DNA of 64,000 nucleotides from Bacteriovoracaceae bacterium (GTDB lineage: Bacteria > Bdellovibrionota > Bacteriovoracia > Bacteriovoracales > Bacteriovoracaceae), in assembly GCA_018649885.1 (NCBI GenBank), contig JABIHA010000036.1, positions 1-64,000 on the forward strand. The letters run 5' to 3'. The notes beneath the pieces are model-generated. The model did not search any database and was not told where the DNA came from. It worked only from the letters and a program-made list of their open reading frames with translations. Shown in pieces: positions 52,539 to 62,546 of this stretch (positions within the stretch are counted from its first letter, which is position 1; every line of letters starts with the position of its first letter). The translations under genes and the position numbers were made by a program.

Positions 52539-55500
52539 ATTTGGGATTTTTAAAACTGTAGAGGCAGGGAACTAGAATCAAAGTAATCACAGTGGAAAAT
52601 AGAAGCCCCCAGCCCATTGTCAGCATCATCTCAGCTAACATGGAGTCGTAGCCGGCAATTCCGTAAGCAGTCGGTAAAATGGCAACAATTGTGGTAATGG
52701 TGGTGACGAGCACAGGTCTTAGTCTTGTGGAACAAATACTGGAGATATATTTTGACCAATCTCCCCCCGATTTCCCCTTTTCTAGTTTATCGAGCATTAC
52801 GATTGAGTCATTGATGACAACTCCAATCATTCCCAGCGCTCCAATCACCGCAAAAAACCCGTATATGTTAATACCGTGTAAAATAAAGACAAGGCTGGCG
52901 CTGGCAAGGCCAAAAGGGATAATTGATAGCACAATAAGTGGAGTAGTTAGTGAATTAAACATCACCAGGAGAACAAAGTATATCAGAACGACAATGAGGA
53001 CTAGTGAGCTTTTGAACTCACTTTTCGAGTTTCTTGAATCTTCAATTTCTCCAGAAAAGCTCAATATACTTGAAGGGTAGTCTTTATATATTTGGGGAAA
53101 TAAATTTGTTTCCAAGTTTGATCCAATCTCTAGTGGAGTCAATGTGGGGGATTTAGAGAGATTGGCAAATACTTTTGCAGTTCTTTTAAAATTTAATCTG
53201 CTAATACTTGAAGGACGATTTGTTTCAATAATTGATATGAATTTATTCAATCTCAGTAGTCTTCCCGATTTGTTTTCTACTTTTAAATTCAAAAGGGCCT
53301 TTAGATTTACCTTGGCAGCATCGGGAACAGTTAGACGGACATCAACTTCTTCATCACCTTTATTAATTGTGTAGAGGATACTTCCCTCTACAAAAATTCT
53401 CAAAGCGCGCGCTACTTTTTTGGGGTCAATATTGTAAAGAACTAATTTCTTTTGATTAATTTTAAAGAGGTATTCTTTTTTATCAAGAGGCTTTTCAAGT
53501 TCTACGCCGTCAAGAGAGCTAATACTCTCAAGGTGATTTTTTACCTTCTGTAAAATATCATTTCTTGCAGTGTTATCATTTTCTTGAACTATAATTTCAA
53601 TGGCCGATCTACTTCCTCTTCCAAACCATGATTTAAAAATTTTGATTTTTTTGTATCCAGTGAAGTTTTTGGTTTTCTCCTCCCATCCCTTTATGAGTGT
53701 CTTTAGATCAACCTCTCTTTTGTCAGCGGGTATCAGCTCTACTCTAATCCAACCCTCATTGTCTTTGACTTCTCCACCACGGCGATTTTGGCCAACTCTG
53801 GTTCTCACTGCAACCACTGAGTTAGTTTTGTCCTCTAGAAAGATATTCTCGATTTCTTCGAGCTTTTTAGCGGTATCAATTCTTGAGGGAGAGCCGGAAA
53901 CGATGGCCTTGATAAAAACTTCTTTGGTTTCCTCTCTAGGGAACATTACAAATTTCATATTGCTCTTAAAAAGGTAGCCACAAATTGATAAAAAAGAGAA
54001 AAATGCTAAAAATACAATCCACTTCATGGAAATGGCCTTGCCAAGAAATCTTTCATAGAGATTTTCTACATTTGTAAACCAGTCAGTTTTTTTGATTTGT
54101 TTGTTTTGAATAAATGGCAGGTTTTGGCTCATATGCGAGGGGAGAATAAATATGGATTCAAGAAGACTACCTGCAAGCATTAACACTACCATTAAAGGGA
54201 TATAGGAGACGAATTTTCCAAAATGACCTTCAAAATATAAAAGAGGGATAAATGCCACACAGGTGGTGATCATACTTGCCAAAATAGGGTGTATAACTTC
54301 AAGAGTACCGTCTATTGAAGCCTGGATTGGTGCTTTTCCCTCTTTTTTATGCCTGGTTATATTTTCAGCAATAATAATAGCATCATCAACTACAATTCCC
54401 ATTACGATGATAATTCCAGCAAGGGTCATATTGTTAACAGTATACCCAACCAGGTGAGTGAGGATCAGTGTGAACGCCAAAGAAAAGGGGACTCCCATCG
54501 CCACCCAAAATCCACTTTTAAAATCAAGAAAGATGAATAGGACGATTAGAATGAAAATAAAACCGATCAGACCATTGGAGTAAATAATTGAAAGTCTGTT
54601 GGTAACGTCAAAGGATTCATCATCCATTAAGACAACGCTTAAATCAGAATCTGCATTTGTCTTTCTGAAACGTTCAACAAATTTCATCACAGCTTTTTTT
54701 GCCGAGAGAATATCCGTGGAGACACTCTTTTTAACATTTAAAATGACTGCTTCACGGCCTTGAACCTTGTTTATTCTTGCTGAGCTTCTAAATCCAGATT
54801 TGATGTGAGAAATTTGGGAGAGCGCAATCATAGGACCCGTATAAGTTCCTCTTAAAATAAGTTTGTCCAGCGCCTGGACACTATCAAGCTCATTAATGGC
54901 CGTAATTTTTGACTCGCCTGGATCTTTTAAAGAGCCGATGGGGACACGGATATGGTTGTCATTTATTTGGCCATAGATTTCTGAAATAGAGAGCTCAAGG
55001 GAGCTAAGCTTTTCAGGTAAAAGAAGAATTTGAAGCTCTGGCTCAAGGTAGCCAGATTTACTGATACTACTAATTTCCGGCAGCGAGAGTATCTGATTTT
55101 CAAATGTCAGGGCATATTTTTGTAACTCTGCTCTAGACTCATTATCCAGATATTTGTTCTTCTTATGAATGAGGGCAATGTCAATAATCGCCTTCTCTGT
55201 GGATTTAAATTGGCGGAAGCTTGGAATATCTCTTACTTCAGAAGGAAGGTTTGCACGAAGAGCTGCATCTTTTACATCCTGAATGACTTGTTTTTTGTCT
55301 GGGTAATCAGTGTCTAGGTAAATACGAAGAGAACTGCTCCCAAGTGTTGAGGTGCTGCTAATATCCTCAATTCCAGCAACGCCTTTTAACTCTTCTTCAA
55401 TGGGCCTTGTGACAAAGAGCTCAACATCCTCTGCAGGTGCGCCGGGATAGCTTGTGCTGATTCTAATCCAGTCCATGGTGAAGTCAGGCATTTCTTCTTT

Positions 55501-55602
55501 TCCAACTTTATCCCAACTAAAAAGTGCAATAAGAATCAGTCCAATGAAAATGGAGTTCGATAAAAGGTGTCTGGAAATAAAAAACTTAACTAAAGATTGC
55601 AC
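52537..55602 (-). CDS. RND-family efflux transporter
   Basis: The 1021-residue protein is a full-length AcrB/CzcA-type pump. Helix 1 lies at 14-31, the porter loops begin GKEEMPDFTMDWIRISTSYPGAPAEDVE, and helix 4 has GIVVDDAIIIAENI with the proton-relay Asp pair. The second half mirrors the first (GALGMIGVVINDSIVMLDKL). It expels hydrophobic or ionic substrates across the inner membrane. No membrane-fusion or outer-membrane partner is adjacent, which is unusual for the family. Confidence 0.9.
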   Translation of the reverse strand: MQSLVKFFISRHLLSNSIFIGLILIALFSWDKVGKEEMPDFTMDWIRISTSYPGAPAEDVELFVTRPIEEELKGVAGIEDISSTSTLGSSSLRIYLDTDYPDKKQVIQDVKDAALRANLPSEVRDIPSFRQFKSTEKAIIDIALIHKKNKYLDNESRAELQKYALTFENQILSLPEISSISKSGYLEPELQILLLPEKLSSLELSISEIYGQINDNHIRVPIGSLKDPGESKITAINELDSVQALDKLILRGTYTGPMIALSQISHIKSGFRSSARINKVQGREAVILNVKKSVSTDILSAKKAVMKFVERFRKTNADSDLSVVLMDDESFDVTNRLSIIYSNGLIGFIFILIVLFIFLDFKSGFWVAMGVPFSLAFTLILTHLVGYTVNNMTLAGIIIVMGIVVDDAIIIAENITRHKKEGKAPIQASIDGTLEVIHPILASMITTCVAFIPLLYFEGHFGKFVSYIPLMVVLMLAGSLLESIFILPSHMSQNLPFIQNKQIKKTDWFTNVENLYERFLGKAISMKWIVFLAFFSFLSICGYLFKSNMKFVMFPREETKEVFIKAIVSGSPSRIDTAKKLEEIENIFLEDKTNSVVAVRTRVGQNRRGGEVKDNEGWIRVELIPADKREVDLKTLIKGWEEKTKNFTGYKKIKIFKSWFGRGSRSAIEIIVQENDNTARNDILQKVKNHLESISSLDGVELEKPLDKKEYLFKINQKKLVLYNIDPKKVARALRIFVEGSILYTINKGDEEVDVRLTVPDAAKVNLKALLNLKVENKSGRLLRLNKFISIIETNRPSSISRLNFKRTAKVFANLSKSPTLTPLEIGSNLETNLFPQIYKDYPSSILSFSGEIEDSRNSKSEFKSSLVLIVVLIYFVLLVMFNSLTTPLIVLSIIPFGLASASLVFILHGINIYGFFAVIGALGMIGVVINDSIVMLDKLEKGKSGGDWSKYISSICSTRLRPVLVTTITTIVAILPTAYGIAGYDSMLAEMMLTMGWGLLFSTVITLILVPCLYSFKNPK

Positions 55603-55752
55603 TTCATGATGTTAGCTAATAAGAATACATAGAAAAAGGTAAATTTTCCTGGAAGAGCGCCGCGGAAAAATGTTCATTGATGATGGACTGACAGTCAGCT
55701 AGCAAAATGATAAAGAAGACGTACTTAAAAAATCTAAATCAGGTAGTAAATA

Positions 55753-56832
55753 ATGAAAGTTTGGCCAATTTTATTTGTTTTATTTTGCTCATGTGCCCAT
55801 GAAGTATCAGTAAAGGTATCAAAGCTGGAAGGGGACGCTATTCAGCCTTTGGTGGTTTTAAAAAATGGCATGATTCACTTGAGTTATTTTAGTGGAGGAA
55901 ATCTCTATTACAAAAACCAAGAAGAAAAAGGAAATTGGAGCAGTCCACTTCGCATCAATTCAGATTTAGGAGATGTGCCAAGGAATGGGGCGATCTCCCA
56001 TCACGCCATGGCCGTTTCCGGTAATGGCACGGTTCATATTTCTTGGATTGATATGAAAAAAGGAAAGTACCTATATACAAAAAAAGATGCCGACCAAAAA
56101 AAGTTCTCTGAAAATTATTCTCCTCTAGAGAGTTATGAAGGAATTGAAGCTTCTCCGCTCTTAGTTGTGGATGCTGAAAACCATCCCCATCTCTACTGGC
56201 ATGGGGGAGATTTAAGTGATGAAGGCAAGCGTAGTGTCTTTCATTTGAGCTCCAAAGATCAGGGTAAGTCTTTTGAATCAAAACCCGTTGAAGTAGGAGC
56301 AAGAGGTAAGGGAGCTTGTGCCTGCTGTGGAGCTTTCGCACATATTGATGGTGATGGCAAAACTCATATTTTATATCGTGCTGCCACTGATTCAAAGAAT
56401 CGAGACATGACTTTGATAAACTCAAAAAGTTTACAAAATGGTTTTAAGGTAAAAAAAATTCACGCCTGGAAGTTAAATGCTTGCCCTGTTTCAACATGTC
56501 ATATTGGGGGAGGGGAAAGCACTCCGCTATCATGGGAAACTGAAGGGGAAATATTTTTTGCACTCTCTGGACAACTTGAAAACGTGATAAAAGTACCTGG
56601 TAAACAACTTGTAAGAAGGAAAAACCCTTGGATCAGTCAATTTGAAAATCATCTTTTAATTCTTTGGGCCGAGGGAAATCATTGGAGTTCTGGGGGATTT
56701 TTACATTGGGTGCTTTATGATATCAATACTAAGAAGTTTGGTAAGTTTGACACTAGTACAAAAAAACTGCCTCAATACGGAAGGGCCTCATCAGTCGCTC
56801 AAAGTAATGGTGAATTTTTGATTTTTAGATGA
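55753..56832 (+). CDS. lipoprotein with BNR/sialidase-like propeller
   Basis: The 359-residue product has a lipoprotein signal (LFVLFCSC, Cys near 14). Repeated strands such as NGTVHISWIDMKKGKYLYTKK and ENHPHLYWHGGD are typical of six-bladed BNR/sialidase-like propellers. Cys motifs ACACCGAF and CPVSTCHIGGGES in the middle could bind metal or form disulfides. No sialidase Arg triad is evident, so enzymatic activity is not claimed. A tiny membrane-protein gene follows. Confidence 0.7.
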   Translation: MKVWPILFVLFCSCAHEVSVKVSKLEGDAIQPLVVLKNGMIHLSYFSGGNLYYKNQEEKGNWSSPLRINSDLGDVPRNGAISHHAMAVSGNGTVHISWIDMKKGKYLYTKKDADQKKFSENYSPLESYEGIEASPLLVVDAENHPHLYWHGGDLSDEGKRSVFHLSSKDQGKSFESKPVEVGARGKGACACCGAFAHIDGDGKTHILYRAATDSKNRDMTLINSKSLQNGFKVKKIHAWKLNACPVSTCHIGGGESTPLSWETEGEIFFALSGQLENVIKVPGKQLVRRKNPWISQFENHLLILWAEGNHWSSGGFLHWVLYDINTKKFGKFDTSTKKLPQYGRASSVAQSNGEFLIFR

Positions 56833-56842
56833 GACTGAAAAA

Positions 56843-56995
56843 ATGAAAAAGATAGCGTTTATTCTCCCCTATATACTTTGCATTGTCCTGATTCAAAAAT
56901 TGGGATTAGTGGCAGGGTATTTTCAAAAGGAATTTCCTCGTTATCAGTATCAAAGAAAAACAAATATGTTCTTTCCTTGGTTTCCCAGATCTTAA
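56843..56995 (+). CDS. 50-residue membrane peptide
   Basis: ATG at 56843 opens a 50-codon frame ending TAA at 56993-56995: MKKIAFILPYILCIVLIQKL then a polar tail rich in Arg and aromatic residues. It begins 10 bases after the lipoprotein stop, has a weak ribosome site, and overlaps the end of the convergent glycosyltransferase gene by four bases. It may anchor or modulate the lipoprotein. Confidence 0.45.
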   Translation: MKKIAFILPYILCIVLIQKLGLVAGYFQKEFPRYQYQRKTNMFFPWFPRS

Positions 56996-57930
56996 TTGTC
57001 GTAGTTTCTTGAAATATCAATGTGAATGGCATGGGTTAACATATTGAGTGAAATGAGAACAGGAAGTACAGAGAGCATAATCGTGCCCAGGGGCTGAGCA
57101 CTTGAGTTTCTTATGGATTCCGCCCACAATACCCCACCAAAAATAGTACCGAAGACTAAAAGAGGAATGCCTAAAAGCATATAGACGGTGGCCATATTGA
57201 ATTCAAGAATAAAATATTGCAAAAATAATCTTTTCACAAAACGGTGAAGCAATTTTAGTGTAAAGAGATTTAATGAATGAAAGACATTAAGTGATGAGTT
57301 TTGATGTTCATATTTTGCATCCATTGAAAAGTCTCGAACCTTGGCAGTTTGGTAGTTCAATTGGCAAAGCATATCAATTTCAAAAAAATAATCACTGCTT
57401 AATTTATTGAGGTTAAGATCCTTAAGAGCTCTGATGTGGATTGCCGTATAGCCATTAGTCGGGTCCATCACATTCCAGTAGCCAGATGCAAATTTAACCA
57501 AAAATGAAAGTCCACTATTTCCGATGAGCCTCGCTAGCGGCATCTCACTTAGAATCCTTTTTGAGGAGAATCGATTGCCTTTTACATAATCGCATTTTTT
57601 ATTTTCCATCAGTTCAATAATACGTGGCAGGTAGCAGGGAGCCATTTGGCCATCGCCATCCATCTTGATTGTAATCGTGGCACCCTGCTCAAGCGCTTTT
57701 TTATAGCCAGTGGCCATAGCAGCTCCAACACCTCCATTTTTTTGATGAGATATTGTGGTGATTTTAGAATTCGTTTGGGCCAAATCAGAAATTTGCTCTA
57801 GTGAGTTTTCAGGGCAGCAGTCATCAACAACTATGATGTGGTCAATGAACTCTGGTATTGAAGTCACAACGGATCTGATGTGATCTTTCACTTTATAGCA
57901 AGGAATAACAATTGCGGTAGTTGTTTTCAT
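56992..57930 (-). CDS. GT2-family glycosyltransferase, dolichyl/polyprenyl-phosphate type
   Basis: The 312-residue enzyme starts with TAIVIPCYKVKDHI. Catalytic Asp residues are in IIVVDDCCPEN and KMDGDGQM; the domain ends near 220 and two C-terminal membrane helices follow (about 240-310). This layout suits a polyprenyl-phosphate mannosyl or glucosyl transferase, which would supply sugar donors for the two GT-C-like membrane proteins encoded nearby. Confidence 0.9.
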   Translation of the reverse strand: MKTTTAIVIPCYKVKDHIRSVVTSIPEFIDHIIVVDDCCPENSLEQISDLAQTNSKITTISHQKNGGVGAAMATGYKKALEQGATITIKMDGDGQMAPCYLPRIIELMENKKCDYVKGNRFSSKRILSEMPLARLIGNSGLSFLVKFASGYWNVMDPTNGYTAIHIRALKDLNLNKLSSDYFFEIDMLCQLNYQTAKVRDFSMDAKYEHQNSSLNVFHSLNLFTLKLLHRFVKRLFLQYFILEFNMATVYMLLGIPLLVFGTIFGGVLWAESIRNSSAQPLGTIMLSVLPVLISLNMLTHAIHIDISRNYDN

Positions 57931-58037
57931 TAGCTTCAAAATTTAACAAAAAAGCTAGCAGGATGGCAATACCACTGTGTGGACGCCTCAGTGGGTCATT
58001 GTCACCTTTGGCCCCTAACTGCTAGTCTAAACTAGAT

Positions 58038-58901
58038 ATGGAAGTAATAATTGGTAGTGGTAATTTAAAAGTTGCCTTTAATAAGAAGGGAGTTGCTGAT
58101 AGGCTCAAAGGCTATCAGGCTCCCCCTAGTGAAGAAGTCCAGGAATTCTATCAGAATTTTTATGCAAGCTCTGAAGGACAGCTCTCTCCGCTTGCGAAGA
58201 CCCGAAATATTCAATTTGAAAATATTTTTCAAAAGCTCTCGCCCTACCTGTCTCCTGTAGGAGTTATGGAATTGATTGATATTGGTGCAGGTCGGGGAGA
58301 TTTTGTAAAATTTTTAAAGCAAAAACTCCAAGGAAGGCAAACCAATATCCATGGGGTTGAGCCGGCCTGTGCCCCTGAGGACTCAGGTGTTAAAAAATTA
58401 GCATTAGAACAAGTCTTCAGTGATTCATCACTTCCAAGTAAGTTTGATTTAGTCTTTTTATTGGATGTTTTTGAGCATTTTAATGATCCTCATGAAAAAA
58501 TTAAGGTTTTGGCCCAAATGGTAAAACCTGGAGGACTAATTTGTTTAAAAGTTCCCAATAAAAATGGGCTTCTGTACCTTATTGCCAAGTACGGTTCGAT
58601 TATATCTACTGCTCTTTCAAAAGGCCTTCTCTCTAGAATTTATCAGGTGAATTTTCCTCCTCCACATTTTTACTATTATGATAAAAATTCACTGGAGCAG
58701 GTTATAGCTCCAAATTTTGAAACAGTTGATACTTTTTATCTCTCGGAACTTCCAATAAGAGGGATAGTAAGCAGGGTTTGGGGAGTTTCGCCATTACTCA
58801 AAGCGGTGCTAATCCCCTGTGCTTTTATTTACACTCTTTTGGCCAGGCTCAGTTTTGCTGATGGACTAGTTATAGTTGCGAAAAAAACTACTTCGAAATA
58901 A
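58038..58901 (+). CDS. SAM-dependent methyltransferase
   Basis: The 287-residue protein has a class I methyltransferase core: LIDIGAGRGDFVKFLK (motif I, about 75-90), GVEPA, FLLDVFEHFNDP and LKVPNKNG. It resembles small-molecule methyltransferases of surface polysaccharide clusters. It is divergent from the GT2 gene and its end overlaps the convergent membrane protein gene by 14 bases. Confidence 0.85.
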   Translation: MEVIIGSGNLKVAFNKKGVADRLKGYQAPPSEEVQEFYQNFYASSEGQLSPLAKTRNIQFENIFQKLSPYLSPVGVMELIDIGAGRGDFVKFLKQKLQGRQTNIHGVEPACAPEDSGVKKLALEQVFSDSSLPSKFDLVFLLDVFEHFNDPHEKIKVLAQMVKPGGLICLKVPNKNGLLYLIAKYGSIISTALSKGLLSRIYQVNFPPPHFYYYDKNSLEQVIAPNFETVDTFYLSELPIRGIVSRVWGVSPLLKAVLIPCAFIYTLLARLSFADGLVIVAKKTTSK

Positions 58902-60807
58902 ATGCAATATCTGGATGAGAGGTCTGACCATCTTTTCCAAATATCCTTTTGATAAAACAAGTAAATTCACCCGAATTTTTATTCACGCTAACAAAGTACT
59001 GTGCATAGGGCGGAGAACAATTTCTAGCAGGCAGATAATCGGCTAAAATATCATCCATCCATTTATCAGTTTTGTGAATATAGATATAATCCATTTTCTT
59101 TATTAGTTTTACTACATCTGATCTCTGCTTTTTTTGCATCCAGATATTGTTACTTTTTTCTCCCCAGGACCACTCATGGTAGAGATTAAAGTATTTTCTT
59201 CCTCCGTACCAAGAGTAGAAATTAGTTTTGAGTTTTGCCTCGCCGTCACCTTCTTGATTAATGATAATGGCTTCAGGGGTTTTTCCCTCAGTCTTTGGAA
59301 GTACTGGGTACAAGGTGAGCATTTCAGTGGTCCATATACTGGGGCGATAGATAAGGCCTCTAAAATCGGGATACCAATAAACGATAAGAAGAGCTAGAGC
59401 GAGGAAGGCCTGCAAGGCCATTTTTTCACCTTTTGGAATCACCAAGTTTGTGTAAAGGTAGATTAAGATTTTTGCTATGAAGAAGATTCCGAGTAGCTTA
59501 AATGGCGAATAGGCGATGTGCATATACCTGGGGTGAGAGGCGAGGCCGTGGCCTTCGTGATCGCCAAAGGACATCATATACATCCAGTACAGTGCTAATG
59601 TATGTGTTACTAAATAAAAAACCATAAAAAGGTATTGTTTGTATTCTTTTTTAAATTTCCTTGCGTAGAAGATCGCTGCAATGGAGACCATGACATAGCA
59701 AAACCCAACAAATTTATATTTTTTAAAGTGATAGCTATCAAAAGTTCTAAAAGAGGTTTCTATCATCTTAAAAATTAAATAACCCCTTTCACTTACCCTT
59801 TGAGAGATTAAATCGAAATTTAATGTTTTTTTAAATGAGAAAAGAGCATTTAAATGAGCGGTTCGGTCATGCCAGATAGCATAGAAAATAATAAATGGAG
59901 CCCAAAATAAAATGAGTTTTAAAAAGCAGCTGGCTGGATTTTTTTTGAGATCATCCTTTAGAACCAAGAGTTGAGCAACGACAATGGGAAGGCATATGGG
60001 CATTACAGAGTGTTTGATCATATAGGCAAGACAGTAAGCTGAACCCATGAAAAACCAATGTTTTTTGGTAGACTCTTTATTCATTAATCCAAATAAAATG
60101 ATGATAAGAGCGATAACAGACGCACTGAGTGGAGCTTCTACATAGGCATACATCGGTCTATAAATGTGTTCAGAGTCGATTAAAAAGTAAAAGGAGATGG
60201 CAAATAAGAACCCTTTAGTTGTGAAGGCCCCCCATTTCATAAAACGATCTCGGTAGTCCCATAGTAGCCCTGGGACAAACATTGAAAAGGCCATTGATCT
60301 AAATAGACCATCTTTTATTTGCAGCGGTTGAGTGAAGGCCGAGTCGAGGTAGCTTAAAAGTAGCGGCCACCCTGGTGTATAGTTGGTGAAGGTTCTTTCT
60401 AGAAAAGATTCGTTAGGAAGTATATTGTGAGCCAGGAGTTTTTTGGGAAAATAAAGCCAGTGGCTGAACTCATCCCAACTTGTTTCATAATAGGGATAGG
60501 GAGCGGTTATTCTAAAAGCAATAATTGAAAATAAGCAAAAATATGGTAGTGGATGCTTCAAAAGAAGTTTTAGGTGCTCCCTATCTTTTAAGCACATCGC
60601 CCAGCCCAATATGCTAAAAGCAAATATGATTTGTGCTGAGGTTCTTAATGTTAGGTTAAGAATATGACCAGAGAAAACAGTCATGAAGATAATGAAAAAA
60701 AATCCAAACAATAGTCTTTGCCCAAATTTTTCTTTTTCAAGCAACCAAGGTGAAAAGTAAAATGAGCAACCAATTGCTGAAAGTAAGAGTAAAATCATTG
60801 AAATCAT
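58888..60807 (-). CDS. GT-C-like integral membrane protein
   Basis: The 639-residue protein has about 12 membrane helices. The first long exported loop has YETSWDEFSHWLYFPKKLL, an acidic motif like those of polyprenyl-phosphate-dependent GT-C enzymes; an exported C-terminal domain of about 130 residues follows the last helix. It probably transfers a sugar from a lipid carrier. It lies 22 bases after the next GT-C-like gene and forms an operon with it. Acceptor unknown. Confidence 0.75.
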   Translation of the reverse strand: MISMILLLLSAIGCSFYFSPWLLEKEKFGQRLLFGFFFIIFMTVFSGHILNLTLRTSAQIIFAFSILGWAMCLKDREHLKLLLKHPLPYFCLFSIIAFRITAPYPYYETSWDEFSHWLYFPKKLLAHNILPNESFLERTFTNYTPGWPLLLSYLDSAFTQPLQIKDGLFRSMAFSMFVPGLLWDYRDRFMKWGAFTTKGFLFAISFYFLIDSEHIYRPMYAYVEAPLSASVIALIIILFGLMNKESTKKHWFFMGSAYCLAYMIKHSVMPICLPIVVAQLLVLKDDLKKNPASCFLKLILFWAPFIIFYAIWHDRTAHLNALFSFKKTLNFDLISQRVSERGYLIFKMIETSFRTFDSYHFKKYKFVGFCYVMVSIAAIFYARKFKKEYKQYLFMVFYLVTHTLALYWMYMMSFGDHEGHGLASHPRYMHIAYSPFKLLGIFFIAKILIYLYTNLVIPKGEKMALQAFLALALLIVYWYPDFRGLIYRPSIWTTEMLTLYPVLPKTEGKTPEAIIINQEGDGEAKLKTNFYSWYGGRKYFNLYHEWSWGEKSNNIWMQKKQRSDVVKLIKKMDYIYIHKTDKWMDDILADYLPARNCSPPYAQYFVSVNKNSGEFTCFIKRIFGKDGQTSHPDIAFISK

Positions 60808-60829
60808 GTGCTACCTCAAAAAAAACTGC

Positions 60830-62332
60830 CTATCTGCAGCTGATTTGATTTTTATAAAAATATACATCTGGGCCAAAACCAGTGATTGTTTTAATATGTT
60901 TAAATGAACTTAAATAGAGGCCCATTATTCTTTTGGCCGTTTTGTATTGTTTTCCACCTGCGTTTTTAAAGTGCATATTTGAGGGTGTCATTTCAGTTAG
61001 CAGGTATGAGATGATGCCATCATATTTTTCTGGGAAAAATTGCCATTCGTCTGCAATGAAGTATTCAAAACACTTCGTTGGTGGATAGGCAGGCGGAATT
61101 AACATGTGGGTCATCTGGTATTGTTTTCCACTTGCAGGAGAAGGATAGTAGCACCCATTTATAGAGCCTACTAAAGATCCCGCTGGTACATTTTTAGCTG
61201 TCCACTCTTTTGCCAGTATTCTTGAATCTGTTAGGTAGTCTCTTCTGAAGTCGTTAATAGTTTTAGTGGCGGGCAAAAGTAAAAGTAGAGCAAATGTTAA
61301 GGCGCGAAACTTGGGGGTTTGAATAAAATGTTTAATTTCTCCAATTCCTGAGTCGAGAAATGGAATGGCCCAAGGTAATACAATAATGATATTTCGAGTT
61401 AATACCTTTGGGTATTTTCCTATCATGATAAAAACTAAAATAGGAAAGGATAAGAGTATGGCGGTCCTTTTCCAGTTTTTTTTAAACTCTTTTATGATAC
61501 CTAGTATTATCACAAGGCTAGAGGGTACACCCAGGCCAATAAGAAAAATTGCCATATAAAAAAGATAGCCGTTATCTGTACCATTGAAAGTCTCAGCACT
61601 ATAGTTTTCTACACTCCATTTTAGGTGACTTAAAAAGAGTTCCCATTTTGGTAAGATCGCATCATTGAGAGCTAGAAATGCCATGAGAAACACAATCCCA
61701 GAGATGATGATTTTTTTGATATATTTTTTTTCAACTAGGAATATAGAAAGCGAGAATGGGAGGACAAGGCCTAGTCCACTCCATTTCGTTGAAGCACTTA
61801 GGGCAGCTCCAACAACCCAAAGCGCAGGGCCTAGATTAGATTCAGGTTTTTTTATAAAATGAATGGTTCCAATCACTGCTAAAAGTGAAGATGTGAAAAG
61901 ATAGTGGTCTGGATAGAAAAAATGTCGGTGTCCCATTAAAAAGGGAGAAAAAAGAATGAAGAGGCAAACCTCATAAGAGCCTTTTTTAAAAGCAATAAAT
62001 GATAGAGGAATAGATATGGAACCTAGCAGGGCAACCCATACAAATCGATTGAGAACCAGGAAGTCTTCGTAGTTATTTGGAAAATTTGAAAAAAGAGATG
62101 TGAGCCTTGCAAGCCATACAGGAAATTTGAAATTTAAGGCACCCGACAAGAAGACATTTACAAAAATGCTTCCTTTTTTAAACATATTAAAAGCAGGTGC
62201 AAGGTACATATCTTCATCACAGAAAGTGTAGGGAGGCATTTGCTGAAATACACCCTTAAAACGAAAGGCAATGAACAGAGTCATGGTTAAGAGAATGAAA
62301 AAAAGTTCATGACGTTTAATTTTAGAAAACAC
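60830..62332 (-). CDS. GT-C-like integral membrane protein
   Basis: The 500-residue protein has about ten membrane helices. PPYTFCDEDMYLAPAFNMF near 32-50 carries the acidic GT-C signature, and the exported C-terminal part has Cys pairs (NGCYYPSP, TKCFEYF). It is the first gene of a two-gene unit with the preceding entry. Together with the GT2 enzyme it would glycosylate a surface molecule or protein. Confidence 0.75.
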   Translation of the reverse strand: MFSKIKRHELFFILLTMTLFIAFRFKGVFQQMPPYTFCDEDMYLAPAFNMFKKGSIFVNVFLSGALNFKFPVWLARLTSLFSNFPNNYEDFLVLNRFVWVALLGSISIPLSFIAFKKGSYEVCLFILFSPFLMGHRHFFYPDHYLFTSSLLAVIGTIHFIKKPESNLGPALWVVGAALSASTKWSGLGLVLPFSLSIFLVEKKYIKKIIISGIVFLMAFLALNDAILPKWELFLSHLKWSVENYSAETFNGTDNGYLFYMAIFLIGLGVPSSLVIILGIIKEFKKNWKRTAILLSFPILVFIMIGKYPKVLTRNIIIVLPWAIPFLDSGIGEIKHFIQTPKFRALTFALLLLLPATKTINDFRRDYLTDSRILAKEWTAKNVPAGSLVGSINGCYYPSPASGKQYQMTHMLIPPAYPPTKCFEYFIADEWQFFPEKYDGIISYLLTEMTPSNMHFKNAGGKQYKTAKRIMGLYLSSFKHIKTITGFGPDVYFYKNQISCR

Positions 62333-62546
62333 GAATAAATGATCTTTTGAAAATAGATTAGTTTTTCAAAAGATTAAGGTAAAAAAGAGCAAAAATCTAT
62401 TAGAATGACAGGTTGGTCGTGGCGCGCCGAAGTCTTGGTTTTGCATTAACCCCTTGTGTATTCTTTTCAATTTTTCACCCCCAATTTCTAGGCAATGTAA
62501 GGTTGTGAGAGTTATTCATTGGTCATTGTCACTTGCGGGGGTCGAC

